36,593 bases of DNA from an uncultured bacterium (GCA_947175015.1 CAMWLE010000029.1:1-36593), one strand, 5' to 3'; shown: positions 1-8,379, counted from the stretch's first letter. Translations and numbers: made by a program. Notes: generated from the sequence alone by a model not told the origin.

Positions 1-650
1 CCGTGGCGCCGAATGGAACCGGAAATCAGGGAGGAAGCTCGCCGTCCGTGGCGCCGAATGGAACCGGAAATCAGGGAGGAAGCTCGCCGTCCGTGGCGCC
101 AAATGAAAACGAAAAGCAGGAGGAGGATAAAATTTTAATAGATGAAGCGTGTGGTGTGCCGTTAAATCCAGCAGAGAAACTGACAGAGAAGGAAGCCCGT
201 GATATGGAGATTTTTGGTGAATACATTCCTGCCAGGCTTCCTGAAGGATACGGATTTGAAGCTGCTTATTGGGATGAAGAAGGCCAGAAATTGTCCATAT
301 GCTGGAGCAGAGGGCTGGATGATATACATTTATACATGGAACAGAAAGAGTACTGTGATACTATTGACATCAATGTACCGGAGAGGTATGATGTAAGGCT
401 CTATGAGATACCATATGGGGAAACAGTTCCGCAGGAATATCAGCAGGATTTTGATAATCCGATATTTACCTGGGAAGACTTCAGCAAGGAAATCATAGAG
501 AGCCGTGTGCGTTCTTATGAAGACAGAGGAGATACAAATACTCCCAGAGGAAATTTCAGCATTTTATTCCCGGATGGTGTACTTATAAGATTTTCAGGCA
601 GGGGGACGGTAAATCAGATATGGGAGATGTTTCAATCCTTGGGGCTGTAA
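1..650 (+). CDS. C-terminal part of a repeat-bearing, probably extracytoplasmic protein (5' truncated)
   Basis: The reading frame is open at the left edge, so the true start lies outside the window; the GTG at position 3 is only a repeat codon. The visible N-terminal part is a low-complexity linker of about 2.3 copies of a 15-residue Gly/Ser/Asn/Pro-rich unit, followed by a Glu/Lys-rich stretch. A folded domain of about 160 residues follows, starting near LPEGYGFEAAYWDEE and ending in VNQIWEMFQSLGL. Gly/Ser/Pro linkers of this kind commonly tether an extracellular domain to a membrane anchor. The LPEGY..-type beta-rich domain faintly resembles the DUF4367-like domains found on anti-sigma factors, but I cannot assign it to a family. 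A hairpin terminator overlaps the stop codon, so this is the last gene of its unit. Confidence 0.6.
   Translation, partial: VAPNGTGNQGGSSPSVAPNGTGNQGGSSPSVAPNENEKQEEDKILIDEACGVPLNPAEKLTEKEARDMEIFGEYIPARLPEGYGFEAAYWDEEGQKLSICWSRGLDDIHLYMEQKEYCDTIDINVPERYDVRLYEIPYGETVPQEYQQDFDNPIFTWEDFSKEIIESRVRSYEDRGDTNTPRGNFSILFPDGVLIRFSGRGTVNQIWEMFQSLGL
3..107 (+). repeat. 45-bp in-frame tandem repeat
   Basis: Two perfect 45-bp units (3-47 and 48-92) and the beginning of a third, which diverges after about 15 bp. The unit begins GTGGCGCCGAATGGAACC and is in frame, encoding 15 residues rich in Gly, Ser, Asn and Pro. The array probably continues upstream of the window. The identity of the two units at the nucleotide level implies recent duplication or slippage. 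Confidence 0.9.
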
Positions 651-667
651 GCAGCAGCCCCTTTTTT
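641..667 (+). terminator. Intrinsic terminator after the first gene
   Basis: GGGGCTG (641-647) pairs with CAGCCCC (655-661) over a 7-nt loop and is followed by a T6 run. The 5' arm overlaps the last codons and the stop codon at 648-650. On the minus strand the hairpin has no U-tract, so it probably serves only the plus-strand gene, although the converging minus-strand gene ends 20 bp away. Confidence 0.85.
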
Positions 668-687
668 CATTTGTAATATTGGTTGTA

Positions 688-1410
688 TCATGTTTTAGTG
701 GAATTATCAGAGATTGGTTCATATTCGTTTTCACGCATGCGGTAACCGACACCTATTTCTGTGAATACATATTGGGGCTGAGCAGGATTTTTTTCGATTT
801 TACGGCGGATATTTGCCATGTTGACACGCAGGATTTGATTGTTGTTGTCTATGTACGGACCCCAGATGGCACTCATAATGGAGCGATAGGTCAGTACACA
901 TCCTGAATTTTCAGCTAACAGGGAGAGAAGCTGATATTCAACCTGGGTCAAGTGAATTTGATTGCCCTCCATGGTGATAAGCCTTTTTTCAAAATTGATT
1001 TCCAGGTCAAGTGCTTTGTAAATCCTGTCCAACGGATTGCCGTGGCTGTGGCGCATGGAAGTGCGGATACGCGCCATTAATTCCGCATTGCTGAATGGTT
1101 TGGTGATATAGTCGTCAGCTCCCATGTCTAAAGCAGCTACTTTGTCAGCTTCCAGGACACGGGCAGAGACGACAATGATGGGGCCGCGGTTCCACAGACG
1201 CAGCCTGCGAAGCACTTCACAGCCATCTATATCGGGAAGGCCCAGATCCAGAAGTATTACGTCAGGACAAAGGGAGGCAGCGAGGCTTAATCCCTCTTTT
1301 CCGGTCAGAGCTGCAGTGACATGATAGCTGTTTGCGCTTAAAATGGTGGTGATATAGGAACAGAAGTTTTTGTCGTCCTCAATCACCAGAATATTAATTT
1401 TTCTATTCAT
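688..1410 (-). CDS. OmpR-family response regulator, KdpE-like
   Basis: 240-residue DNA-binding response regulator. The receiver domain spans about residues 5-120, with the acidic pocket at EDD (11-13), phosphoacceptor Asp55 in LLDLGLPDIDG, and the conserved Lys in ITKPFS. A C-terminal OmpR/PhoB winged helix follows (about 135-230, with LTQVEYQLLSLLAENSG and a VNMANIRRKIE recognition region). Overall it is closest to KdpE-type regulators. The start at 1410 has an upstream GAGGAA. It overlaps the end of the histidine kinase gene by 4 bp (ATGA), so the two are translationally coupled and form one system. No kdpFABC potassium-transport genes are visible nearby, so the target is unknown and I give no gene symbol. 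Confidence 0.88.
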   Translation of the reverse strand: MNRKINILVIEDDKNFCSYITTILSANSYHVTAALTGKEGLSLAASLCPDVILLDLGLPDIDGCEVLRRLRLWNRGPIIVVSARVLEADKVAALDMGADDYITKPFSNAELMARIRTSMRHSHGNPLDRIYKALDLEINFEKRLITMEGNQIHLTQVEYQLLSLLAENSGCVLTYRSIMSAIWGPYIDNNNQILRVNMANIRRKIEKNPAQPQYVFTEIGVGYRMRENEYEPISDNSTKT

Positions 1411-2192
1411 GTGTTTTCCTCTTTTGTTTTTGGCAGAGTAAAGATAAACTCTGCGCCATGACTGTAATTTCTGGCTGTTAAAGTTCCCCGGTGTGCATCC
1501 AGGATGGCTTTACATGTGACAAGCATGATTCCCCATCCTGCTTCTGCATCTGCTGTAGTACAGGCAGCAGCGCTTTCAAAAGGATTGTTAAGGATATCTT
1601 TTGGTATAGGGGTTCCATTGTCTCTAATGGTAAAAGAGACGCTTTCCGCATCTTCTTCTACCAACATATCTACAGGAGTTGTAATGCCGGAACGGTTCAG
1701 GGCATTTTCCAACAGGTTGATGATGACTTGTTCTATCAGGAGCGCATCCATAGGAAGAAATATGTAATTGTCCGGAATTTTAACATGGACCATACAGTTC
1801 GGATGGCGTCTTTCCAACTTTTGCAGTGATTCGCTGATGACTTCTTCCACAAGCTCTTCATTGGTTTGGACGGGCGGAATATCTTCTCTCATGCGTGTGA
1901 CAGCCAGAAGATTTTCCACAATACCAATCAGCCAATCCGAGTCTTCATAAATCTTGGTTACACTGGCAATTTTTTCCAGTTCACTCAAAAGTTCCCAGTT
2001 TTCCTGTAAAGTAAGGCTGCTGCCTACAATGCTTGCCAGGGGATTGCGCATTTCGTGAGATATAGCACGGAACAGGTTGGAACATACTTTATCATTTCCC
2101 TGCACTACATCAGTGGAATCATCATCATAGGCAGCATTGTCTTTAGAAAAATGATGCTCATATTCCGAGGCTTTGTTTCTTTTGTCGGCCAT
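1407..2192 (-). CDS. Soluble KdpD-like sensor histidine kinase, catalytic part only
   Basis: 261-residue histidine kinase. The HisKA dimerisation helix carries the phosphoacceptor His46 in AISHEMRNPLASIVG. The ATPase domain has an N-box (INLLENALNRSG), a G1 box (IRDNGTPIPKD) and a G2-like box (AGWGIMLVTCKAI). These resemble the C-terminal catalytic half of KdpD. The KdpD N-terminal domain, the universal-stress domain, the four membrane helices and the GAF domain are all absent. The 40 residues before HisKA are polar with no membrane segment, so the protein is probably cytosolic and may need a partner for sensing. The start is set by a GGAGGG about 8 nt upstream. It is co-transcribed with the KdpE-like regulator downstream. 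Confidence 0.85.
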   Translation of the reverse strand: MADKRNKASEYEHHFSKDNAAYDDDSTDVVQGNDKVCSNLFRAISHEMRNPLASIVGSSLTLQENWELLSELEKIASVTKIYEDSDWLIGIVENLLAVTRMREDIPPVQTNEELVEEVISESLQKLERRHPNCMVHVKIPDNYIFLPMDALLIEQVIINLLENALNRSGITTPVDMLVEEDAESVSFTIRDNGTPIPKDILNNPFESAAACTTADAEAGWGIMLVTCKAILDAHRGTLTARNYSHGAEFIFTLPKTKEENT

Positions 2193-2296
2193 TTATTAAC
2201 CCTCCATTTGCAGGTATATCACCTATCGTTCCTATTATATCTATTTCGACACCAAAAAACAACAAAAATTGCATAAAGAAGCTGTTAAGAAGTTAA

Positions 2297-3217
2297 TTAA
2301 TTTTGCTCCCATCGTCCTGAGGCGCCGCAGGGAAGGATAAGTCCGCTTGTTTTGACAGGAAGGCCGATTTCTTCCGACTTCACATGACCACCCAATTCTT
2401 TTGTGACAATGGTGTTGATCAGATAAGTCAGAACAGCCGGCTGTAAGCCTGTGGTGTAGGAGTTTATCAGGAAGAACAGGGCTTCCGGGGACAGCAGCTT
2501 TGGCATGAGTGTGAGCAGGGGCCAGAGGTGTTCTTCTATTTTCCAGATTTCACCTTTTGGCCCTCTTCCATAAGAAGGAGGGTCCATGATAATGCCATCA
2601 TACTTGTTGCCCCGGCGGATTTCTCTTTCTGCAAATTTGACACAATCATCCACCAGCCAGCGGATGGGAGCATTTTCCAGACCGGAAGCAACGGCATTTT
2701 CCTTTGCCCAGTTTACCATCCCTTTGGAAGCATCTACATGGGTGACATGTGCGCCTGCTGCGGCCGCCGCAAGGGTAGCACCTCCGGTGTAAGCGAAGAG
2801 ATTCAATACTTTGACAGGCTGTTCTGCAGGGCGCTGCGCCTGGCGGATGATTGAGGAGAACCATTCCCAATTGACTGCCTGCTCCGGAAACAGTCCGGTA
2901 TGCTTGAAGCTGAAAGGCTTTAACCGGAAGGTTAGCCGCGGCGGAGAAGGCCATAGGGTTTGAGCTGGTTTGGTGTCTCCCAGTATATAGGAAATACTCC
3001 ACTCATTGGGCAGTCGGAAAAATTCCCATTCTCCGCCGCCTTTTGAACTTCTGTGATAGTGGCCGTTCCTGTCTTTCCATCCTCTGTGCGTCTGAGGGGT
3101 GTTCCAGATGACTTGCGGATCAGGGCGTACCAATAGGTAATCCCCCCATCGCTCCAGGCGTTCACCGCCGGAGGCATCCAATATTTCATATTCCGTCCAA
3201 TGATTTGCAATCCACAT
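2297..3217 (-). CDS. Class I SAM-dependent methyltransferase, RlmI/RlmK-like
   Basis: 306-residue protein. The C-terminal two thirds is a Rossmann methyltransferase: the SAM-binding motif I reads LNLFAYTGGATLAAAAAGA (about residue 140), an acidic residue ending strand 2 lies in VTHVDASKGM, and the catalytic/target motif is IIMDPPSYGRG. This combination is characteristic of the COG1092 group, which includes rRNA m5C methyltransferases such as RlmI. The PUA domain found in RlmI is not evident; instead a divergent N-terminal region of about 110 residues is rich in Trp. The substrate is therefore uncertain, probably RNA. The start at 3217 has a GGAAAGGA site upstream. It is a stand-alone gene, divergent from the hybrid kinase. 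Confidence 0.82.
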   Translation of the reverse strand: MWIANHWTEYEILDASGGERLERWGDYLLVRPDPQVIWNTPQTHRGWKDRNGHYHRSSKGGGEWEFFRLPNEWSISYILGDTKPAQTLWPSPPRLTFRLKPFSFKHTGLFPEQAVNWEWFSSIIRQAQRPAEQPVKVLNLFAYTGGATLAAAAAGAHVTHVDASKGMVNWAKENAVASGLENAPIRWLVDDCVKFAEREIRRGNKYDGIIMDPPSYGRGPKGEIWKIEEHLWPLLTLMPKLLSPEALFFLINSYTTGLQPAVLTYLINTIVTKELGGHVKSEEIGLPVKTSGLILPCGASGRWEQN

Positions 3218-3242
3218 ATGATTTGTCCTTTCCTTTATTATA

Positions 3243-3272
3243 ATGTTGAAATAAGACTTTCTGTTTCAACAT
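3243..3272. promoter_or_regulatory. 9-bp inverted repeat upstream of the methyltransferase gene
   Basis: ATGTTGAAA (3243-3251) and TTTCAACAT (3264-3272) form perfect 9-bp arms around a 12-bp centre, about 25-55 bp upstream of the minus-strand methyltransferase start, in a divergent intergenic region of 292 bp. The position fits an operator for a dimeric repressor or a leader hairpin. There is no U-tract. The binding factor is unknown. Confidence 0.4.
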
Positions 3273-3509
3273 CATATCATAATTTGTACACTTTGGGGAA
3301 TTTTTCCGAAAGAAAATTTAGTGAATGGTGAACACTATTTCATGTATTTCGAGTAAAAAAAGCTATCCTAAATCCTATAAATATGATATACTACCCGTAT
3401 GCGTCTTGTGGTGCTATGGGACGATATGGTGACAGAGAAGCTGCAATGACCTGTTGTTGCGCAGGGGTATTGTGAGCAGACAGACTATATATGAAGATAA
3501 AGGTGTATT

Positions 3510-5726
3510 ATGGATAAGAGAAAGAGTAAAGTGATTTTTGCAGTGATTTTGGCGGCGATATTTTTGATTGTGGGCATTTTGTATTATATCATTGGTATCA
3601 GGGATTTCCAGGGAAATCAATCAGCTTCGGAAATAGTAAGAGGTTCCCAATTTTTTGTCGTACTGCTGGGAGGAATTGTTGTCATTGCAGGAATTTTCAT
3701 TTATTGGCGGCAGCGGACGCAGATAAGAATCGGGCAAAAGGAAGATGATGTCCAGTATCGTGAGCAGCTTTTCAGCATTCTGGCCAATAATACGAATGAT
3801 GTGTTTCTGATGTTTACTACCTTGGATTACACCGTAGAATATGTGAGTCCTAATGTGGAACGTGTATTGGGGATATCGCAGGAAGAGATTATGTCGGATA
3901 TCAGAGTGTTGGAGAAGTCTGTTACGGATGACGGGGAAACTATCAGTTATGAAAACATAAAGAATATGCGGAGCAATGATTGCTTGCGGCGTGAGGGGGA
4001 ACGGCACCATAAAAAGAGCGGAGAATCCAGATGGTTCTTTGAAACGATCTATAAGACCTCAGTGAATCATACAGAGCGTTTTGTGGCTGTCCTGTCTGAC
4101 AGAACCCATGAGCGGAAAAGCGAGCAGGCATTAAAGGAGGCATTGGAGGCGGCGAAGGCGGCAAACGAATCCAAAAGTATCTTCCTGAGTAATATGAGCC
4201 ATGATATTCGTACACCCATGAACGCAATTGTAGGACTTTCCACGCTGCTGCAGCGGGATGCACATGATCCGGAGAAAGTACAGGAATACACAAGGAAGAT
4301 TACTTCTTCAAGTCAGCATTTGCTGGGACTGATTAATGATGTGTTGGACATGAGCAAGATTGAGAGTGGGAAAGCCACACTGAATATTACTGAGATTAGT
4401 CTTGCGGAGTTGGTGGATGAATTGGGAACCATGATACAGCCGCAGGCAAAGGCCAAAGGGCAGGAGTTTAAGATAAATGTCTATCATGTCTGTAATGAGG
4501 AAGTGTTGGGAGATCAGCTTCGGATTAACCAGGTGATGATTAATATTTTATCAAATGCCGTGAAATATACTCCGGAGGGCGGCAGGATTGAAATGACCGT
4601 TCGTCAGCTACCGCAGCATACAAAAAATTATGCCCGGTTTCTTTTTATTGTCAAAGACAATGGCATTGGTATGTCAAAGGAGTATCTGGAAACAATATTT
4701 CAACCGTTTACCCGTGAAGATACGAAGAAGACGCTGGGAATTCAGGGGACAGGTTTGGGAATGGTGATCACAAAGAATCTGGTAGATTTGATGGGCGGCA
4801 CGATCAAAATAGAAAGTGAGCCGGACAAGGGCAGTACTTTTACGATTGGGTTGGAACTGCGTATCAAAGAACAGAAGATTGATCAAGATTTTTGGAAGAA
4901 GCAGGGTATTTCTCAGCTATTGGTGGTGGACGATGACGAAGAAATATGTGTGGGAATCAAGAATGTAATGGCGGACACAGGTGTTGATATTAAGTATGCC
5001 TTGGGAGGACAAGAGGCTATTCGGATGGCAGAGCATGCCCAGGAGGAAGGCAGAGGATTCGATTTGGTGCTGATTGACTGGCAGATGCCGGACATGGACG
5101 GAATTGAGACAGCAAGAAATATTCGTAAAATCGTTTCTTCTCAGGTGCCCATTATGATATTGACCGCATATGATGTGGAGAGGTTGGAAGAAGAGGGAAT
5201 CAGGGCCGGAGTCGATGGTTTTCTGCAGAAGCCTTTCTTTCTGAGCAATCTTAAAATGGGTGTAAATCATCTGAAGGTCAGGAATCATCAGGAACAGGCA
5301 CCGGAGGAAGGGGATGATGTCCTTGTGGGAATGCACATTCTTGCAGCAGAAGACATTGAATTAAATGCGGAGATTCTGATAGAATTGCTGAAAATGGCTG
5401 GAGCGGACTGTGATTGGGCATGTAATGGGCAGGAAGCGTTGGAGAAATTTGAAAAGTCAGCGCCAGGCCAATATGATATGATACTGATGGATGTGCAAAT
5501 GCCTGTGATGGATGGCTATGAGGCCACCAATGCCATACGAAGCTGCAGTCACCCACAGGCCAGAACCGTACCGATTATCGCAATGACGGCAAATGCGTTT
5601 TCAGAAGACGTCAAGGAAGCTTTGGAAGCAGGTATGAATGCCCATTTGGCAAAGCCCATTGATATGGAGCGATTGAAGGAAGTCGTAAGAGAAACGGGAA
5701 GTGCAAGAAATATAAAAAATATCTAA
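3510..5726 (+). CDS. Membrane hybrid histidine kinase with PAS and two receiver domains
   Basis: 738 residues. Two membrane helices lie at about 8-30 and 47-66, with only about 16 residues between them, so there is almost no extracellular sensor. A PAS domain follows (about 85-200; ILANNTNDVFLMFTTLDYTVEYVSPNVERVLG), then HisKA with His231 in SNMSHDIRTPMNAI, an ATPase domain (INILSNAVKY N-box, VKDNGIGM, GTGLGMVITKNLV), receiver 1 with Asp523 in LIDWQMPDMDG, and receiver 2 with Asp661 in LMDVQMPVMDG. No HPt domain is present, so the phosphate must go to a separate HPt protein or the second receiver acts as an output. Such kinases are frequent in Lachnospiraceae genomes. The start has an AAAGGTG site 6 nt upstream. 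It appears monocistronic. Confidence 0.9.
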   Translation: MDKRKSKVIFAVILAAIFLIVGILYYIIGIRDFQGNQSASEIVRGSQFFVVLLGGIVVIAGIFIYWRQRTQIRIGQKEDDVQYREQLFSILANNTNDVFLMFTTLDYTVEYVSPNVERVLGISQEEIMSDIRVLEKSVTDDGETISYENIKNMRSNDCLRREGERHHKKSGESRWFFETIYKTSVNHTERFVAVLSDRTHERKSEQALKEALEAAKAANESKSIFLSNMSHDIRTPMNAIVGLSTLLQRDAHDPEKVQEYTRKITSSSQHLLGLINDVLDMSKIESGKATLNITEISLAELVDELGTMIQPQAKAKGQEFKINVYHVCNEEVLGDQLRINQVMINILSNAVKYTPEGGRIEMTVRQLPQHTKNYARFLFIVKDNGIGMSKEYLETIFQPFTREDTKKTLGIQGTGLGMVITKNLVDLMGGTIKIESEPDKGSTFTIGLELRIKEQKIDQDFWKKQGISQLLVVDDDEEICVGIKNVMADTGVDIKYALGGQEAIRMAEHAQEEGRGFDLVLIDWQMPDMDGIETARNIRKIVSSQVPIMILTAYDVERLEEEGIRAGVDGFLQKPFFLSNLKMGVNHLKVRNHQEQAPEEGDDVLVGMHILAAEDIELNAEILIELLKMAGADCDWACNGQEALEKFEKSAPGQYDMILMDVQMPVMDGYEATNAIRSCSHPQARTVPIIAMTANAFSEDVKEALEAGMNAHLAKPIDMERLKEVVRETGSARNIKNI

Positions 5727-5762
5727 AATTTCATTTGGATTTATTAATTTTCAGAATAAAGC

Positions 5763-5791
5763 TTGCAATAGCATACGTGAAATCGTATATT
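5763..5791 (+). promoter_or_regulatory. Sigma-A type promoter with internal inverted repeat
   Basis: -35 TTGCAA (5763-5768), a 17-bp spacer and -10 TATATT (5786-5791), upstream of the HTH regulator at 5836. Within the spacer and -10, ATACG and CGTAT form a small inverted repeat around TGAAAT, in the right place for autorepression by the downstream XRE-like protein. The promoter is clear by consensus; the operator role is inference. Confidence 0.7.
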
Positions 5792-5835
5792 ATTCTTGTA
5801 CACTAGTTTTGATGCTTGATGCGGAGGAAAAAAGA

Positions 5836-6198
5836 ATGACAAAAGCAGAAATTTTGAAAAAGGAAATATTAAGGCAGTACCGCAGTGTGCGCCAATTTGC
5901 ATTAGAGATGAACATTCCTTACAGTACATTGGTGACTGCGTTAGAGCGTGGCATAGAAGGAATGGCGTATGGCACTGTGATTAAAATGTGTGACAAACTG
6001 AGTTTGAATCCTGTGGATTTTTCTTCTTTGGAGAGAGATGCTTCCCTGGGAGCACAGTTGCTTGAAAATCGTGTGATGCAGTTTTATGTGAAATTGAACC
6101 AGGCAGGTCGTGACAAGGTTCTTGAGCTGATGGATGACTTTGTTCAGATTGATAAGTATAAGGCTAAGGGACGGAAAAGTAAGAAAGAGAGCGAGTAG
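5836..6198 (+). CDS. Small XRE-like helix-turn-helix regulator
   Basis: 120 residues. An N-terminal Cro/C1-type HTH spans about residues 15-65: VRQFALEMNIPYSTLVTALE gives helix 2-turn-helix 3, and MAYGTVIKMCDKLSLNPVDF is the typical helix 4-5 segment. A short helical C-terminal region ends in a basic tail (KAKGRKSKKESE). An in-frame upstream ATG exists at 5809, but GGAGG at 5823-5827 sits 8 nt before the ATG at 5836, so I choose the latter. It is monocistronic, with its own promoter and a strong terminator. It is probably a transcriptional repressor. No toxin, phage or partner gene is adjacent. Confidence 0.8.
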   Translation: MTKAEILKKEILRQYRSVRQFALEMNIPYSTLVTALERGIEGMAYGTVIKMCDKLSLNPVDFSSLERDASLGAQLLENRVMQFYVKLNQAGRDKVLELMDDFVQIDKYKAKGRKSKKESE

Positions 6199-6240
6199 CA
6201 TATACAGTATATACATAGAAGAAAGAGATAATATAAAGAG

Positions 6241-6270
6241 AAAGACTTCCCATAGGGAAGTCTTTTTCTT
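6241..6270 (+). terminator. Strong intrinsic terminator between converging genes
   Basis: AAAGACTTCCC (6241-6251) pairs perfectly with GGGAAGTCTTT (6255-6265) over a 3-nt loop and runs into TTCTT, giving a T-rich tail for the plus-strand regulator. The minus-strand FliD-like gene ends at 6269, inside this hairpin, so it may act in both directions, though the minus-strand U-tract is weak. Confidence 0.9.
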
Positions 6271-7564
6271 AACAATATCCATTAAACATCATGCCGCTGT
6301 AGGCACTGGTAATATAAGGACTGATGAAATTATGTCCCGGATTCTTGTACGCAACCACCACTCGTTCCACATAGTCCATGGGATTCAGGGATACCTGATT
6401 GCTCTTGCGCAAAAGCATATTGGAGAAATTCTTCAGGTAGCCGAAGGTCTCATTGATATCTTTGGATTGATTGGCTGTCTTGCGCAGTACATCCTGGTCA
6501 ATGGCAAGCGTACCGTCCTGCTCCAGATTCAGTCCAATGGAGCCCATGGAAACACCATATACAGAAGCAATTCCCATCATTTCCCGTACCAGTTGTTTGC
6601 TCTTGGACTGGGTTTCCAGATAAGAAGAGGCCGCTTTGACGAAATCATTATAGCCGCCTACCAGATGGAATACATTGTCAGTCAAAGATTCTACATCTGT
6701 TTTCAACCCGATTTGTATGGGGCTGTCTTCATCGCTGATTCCTCTGAGCTGAATATCAAACTGCTTATCAAAAGTAAAATGGTTGGAGGTAGAGGAATGC
6801 TCTTCACCATTTATCAGGAAGTTTGCATTGGAAGGAATCCGGCTTGTATAGTCCAGTCCGAAATATGCTACCGTTCCCGCGGTCTTGCTGGTATGGCCGT
6901 CCGTGACAGTGAAGATTTGGCTCTTTCCTTCCGGAAGTCCGCTGCTTTCGGATACAAGGCGCAGAGAAGTTCTGCCATCCGATTCTGCCAGAGAAGCCTG
7001 GATGCCGATATTGGAGTTATTGATCAGACGAACCAGACGTTCCTGTACTTCCTGATTGGTTTCGTCTTCCCCCACGGCAAATTGGAACTCATAGTTCATA
7101 TCATTGATGCCGATATCAAAGGAATAGGTATCCGGCGTAAGGGTAGTCTTACTGTCAGAGAGGAATAACCCCAGATTTTCCTGGGAAGAGGCCAGTGATT
7201 TTACTTCCAGCTCAAAATCAGGAATATCTCCCTCAGGACGTTTGGAACCGATATAGGATGCAATTGCAATGTCTTCATTTGTGGAATAAGCACTTTTTTT
7301 GCTGAACAGGCCGTCTTTTTCCAGACCGCCGAGTTGCGCAATGGTGTTGTGCAGCTCTCTGGCGTTTTCCTTGATATCTACCGCATATCGCTGTGTATCT
7401 CTGCTTGTGGTCGGGAGATACCATGGAGCCTCCTTATTTATTTTAACTATAGAATTATACACCTTGCGAAGCTCACTTTTTTTGTGGGTATCGTATTTTG
7501 TCAGTGGCTTTGGGGTGTAAGCGGTGAGATAATTATTATAGACCGCATTTGTAACCGGACCCAT
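6269..7564 (-). CDS. Orphan FliD-like (flagellar hook-associated protein 2-like) protein
   Basis: About 431 residues. The central part resembles the FliD/HAP2 body: FELEVKSLASSQENLG, then a segment similar to the flagellin hook IN motif (PDTYSFDIGINDMNYEFQF, EVQERLVRLINNSNIGIQAS, GRTSLRLVSESSG). Later come IGLKTDVESLTDNVFHLVGGYNDFV and DGTLAIDQDVLRKT, as in the FliD C-terminal domain. The extreme termini differ from classic FliD; the end reads YITSAYSGMMFNGYC. Two ATGs are possible: 7570 is one nt from the GGAGG, while 7564 has 7-nt spacing, so I prefer 7564. No other flagellar genes are in the window, so it may be a remnant of motility or a FliD-like protein with another surface role. Confidence 0.75.
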   Translation of the reverse strand: MGPVTNAVYNNYLTAYTPKPLTKYDTHKKSELRKVYNSIVKINKEAPWYLPTTSRDTQRYAVDIKENARELHNTIAQLGGLEKDGLFSKKSAYSTNEDIAIASYIGSKRPEGDIPDFELEVKSLASSQENLGLFLSDSKTTLTPDTYSFDIGINDMNYEFQFAVGEDETNQEVQERLVRLINNSNIGIQASLAESDGRTSLRLVSESSGLPEGKSQIFTVTDGHTSKTAGTVAYFGLDYTSRIPSNANFLINGEEHSSTSNHFTFDKQFDIQLRGISDEDSPIQIGLKTDVESLTDNVFHLVGGYNDFVKAASSYLETQSKSKQLVREMMGIASVYGVSMGSIGLNLEQDGTLAIDQDVLRKTANQSKDINETFGYLKNFSNMLLRKSNQVSLNPMDYVERVVVAYKNPGHNFISPYITSAYSGMMFNGYC

Positions 7565-7908
7565 AGCCATGCCTCCTTTCTTTGGACAGGAAATTTTATA
7601 ACCGATTTATATAAATTTAATATATGAAATCTTTTCCCTTACTGCTTTTTATGATTTAGTATATCACAGATTAGCATAAGAAACAAGTATTTAAATGGAA
7701 TTTTTATGAAAAACGGTAGTTGCGGAAAATACATTTTCACCGACAACCGGGTAATGTGCCGGCAACTTATTTCATATAAAAAACTATTGACGGATGTGGT
7801 CATATATGGTATAGTAAACAAACGAGATAAGATGTTAGGTCTTTTTTTTGTGCTTAAAATATTTGGGCGTCTGAAAAGAGGCGTGAGAGAACATATGGAG
7901 GTAGCAAA
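7565..7908. other. Divergent intergenic region upstream of rpmG
   Basis: About 340 bp between the minus-strand FliD-like gene and rpmG. It holds the rpmG promoter at 7787-7815 and an AT-rich stretch next to the FliD-like start. I see no convincing small ORF, tRNA or terminator here. Confidence 0.6.
7787..7815 (+). promoter_or_regulatory. Promoter of rpmG-secE-nusG
   Basis: -35 TTGACG (7787-7792), 17-bp spacer, -10 TATAGT (7810-7815), about 90 bp upstream of the rpmG start. Close match to the sigma-A consensus with ideal spacing. Confidence 0.8.
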
Positions 7909-8058
7909 ATGCGTACAAAAATCACATTGGCTTGTACGGAGTGCAAGCAGCGTAACTACAATACTACCAAGGATAAGAAAGCACATCCTGATAGAATGGA
8001 AACCAAGAAATATTGCAGATTCTGCAAGACACACACACTGCATAAAGAAACCAAATAA
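7909..8058 (+). CDS. rpmG: 50S ribosomal protein L33
   Basis: 49-residue protein starting [20 protein letters not shown] and ending THTLHKETK, a full-length bacterial L33. It carries two Cys pairs (CTEC and CRFC), so it is the zinc-binding C+ form. The start ATG at 7909 follows GGAGG with 7-nt spacing. The gene heads the rpmG-secE-nusG order typical of Firmicutes. The tRNA-Trp gene that sits between rpmG and secE in some clostridia is absent here. Confidence 0.95.
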   Translation: MRTKITLACTECKQRNYNTTKDKKAHPDRMETKKYCRFCKTHTLHKETK

Positions 8059-8071
8059 CAGCGTGCATTTT

Positions 8072-8092
8072 ACCATCTGCGAAGCGGATGGT
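8072..8092 (+). other. Hairpin between rpmG and secE
   Basis: ACCATCTGC (8072-8080) and GCGGATGGT (8084-8092) form a 9-bp stem with one G-U pair and a GAA loop. No T-run follows, so it is more likely an mRNA processing or stability element than a terminator. A short direct repeat CAGCATATG lies further on, around 8127-8150. Confidence 0.45.
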
Positions 8093-8166
8093 GCAAGGCA
8101 GCTTGTACAGAGCAATTTGTGCAATGCAGCATATGCAGGACAGCATATGTACTGTTATAGAAAGGC

Positions 8167-8379
8167 ATGGTCAATATGGGAGATTCCGCAGAAAAGAAAG
8201 CGTCCCCTGGTTTCTTCAAAGGGGTAAAGGCCGAATTCAAGAAGATTGTATGGCCGGACAGGCAGGCTACTTTAAGGCAGTCTATTGCAGTAGTGGCAAT
8301 CTCGATTGTTGTAGGAGTTATCATTGCGATTCTTGATTACATTGTGAAATATGGCGTGAACTTCATTACATCAATTTAG
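8167..8379 (+). CDS. secE: Preprotein translocase subunit SecE
   Basis: 70-residue single-span SecE, the essential clamp of the SecYEG channel. It has the conserved amphipathic segment FFKGVKAEFKKIVWPDRQ followed by one membrane helix (about residues 40-60, IAVVAISIVVGVIIAILDYI). Length fits the short Gram-positive SecE. The start could be ATG 8167, or ATG 8176 three codons later; the latter has better spacing to GAAAGG. It lies 15 bp before nusG, the usual partner. Confidence 0.93.
   Translation: MVNMGDSAEKKASPGFFKGVKAEFKKIVWPDRQATLRQSIAVVAISIVVGVIIAILDYIVKYGVNFITSI

Noticed and set aside
3..107. CRISPR-like array
   Set aside because: The repeats are directly tandem with no spacers and are in frame within a coding sequence.
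5836..6198. Antitoxin of a toxin-antitoxin pair
   Set aside because: The HTH protein has no adjacent partner gene; it is flanked by its own promoter and terminator.
6134..7168. 344-codon plus-strand ORF
   Set aside because: It is antisense to the FliD-like gene, has no RBS and the translation resembles no protein; the minus-strand frame has recognisable FliD motifs and a good RBS.
8059..8166. tRNA-Trp between rpmG and secE, as in some clostridia
   Set aside because: No cloverleaf or CCA anticodon arm can be formed; only a simple hairpin is present.
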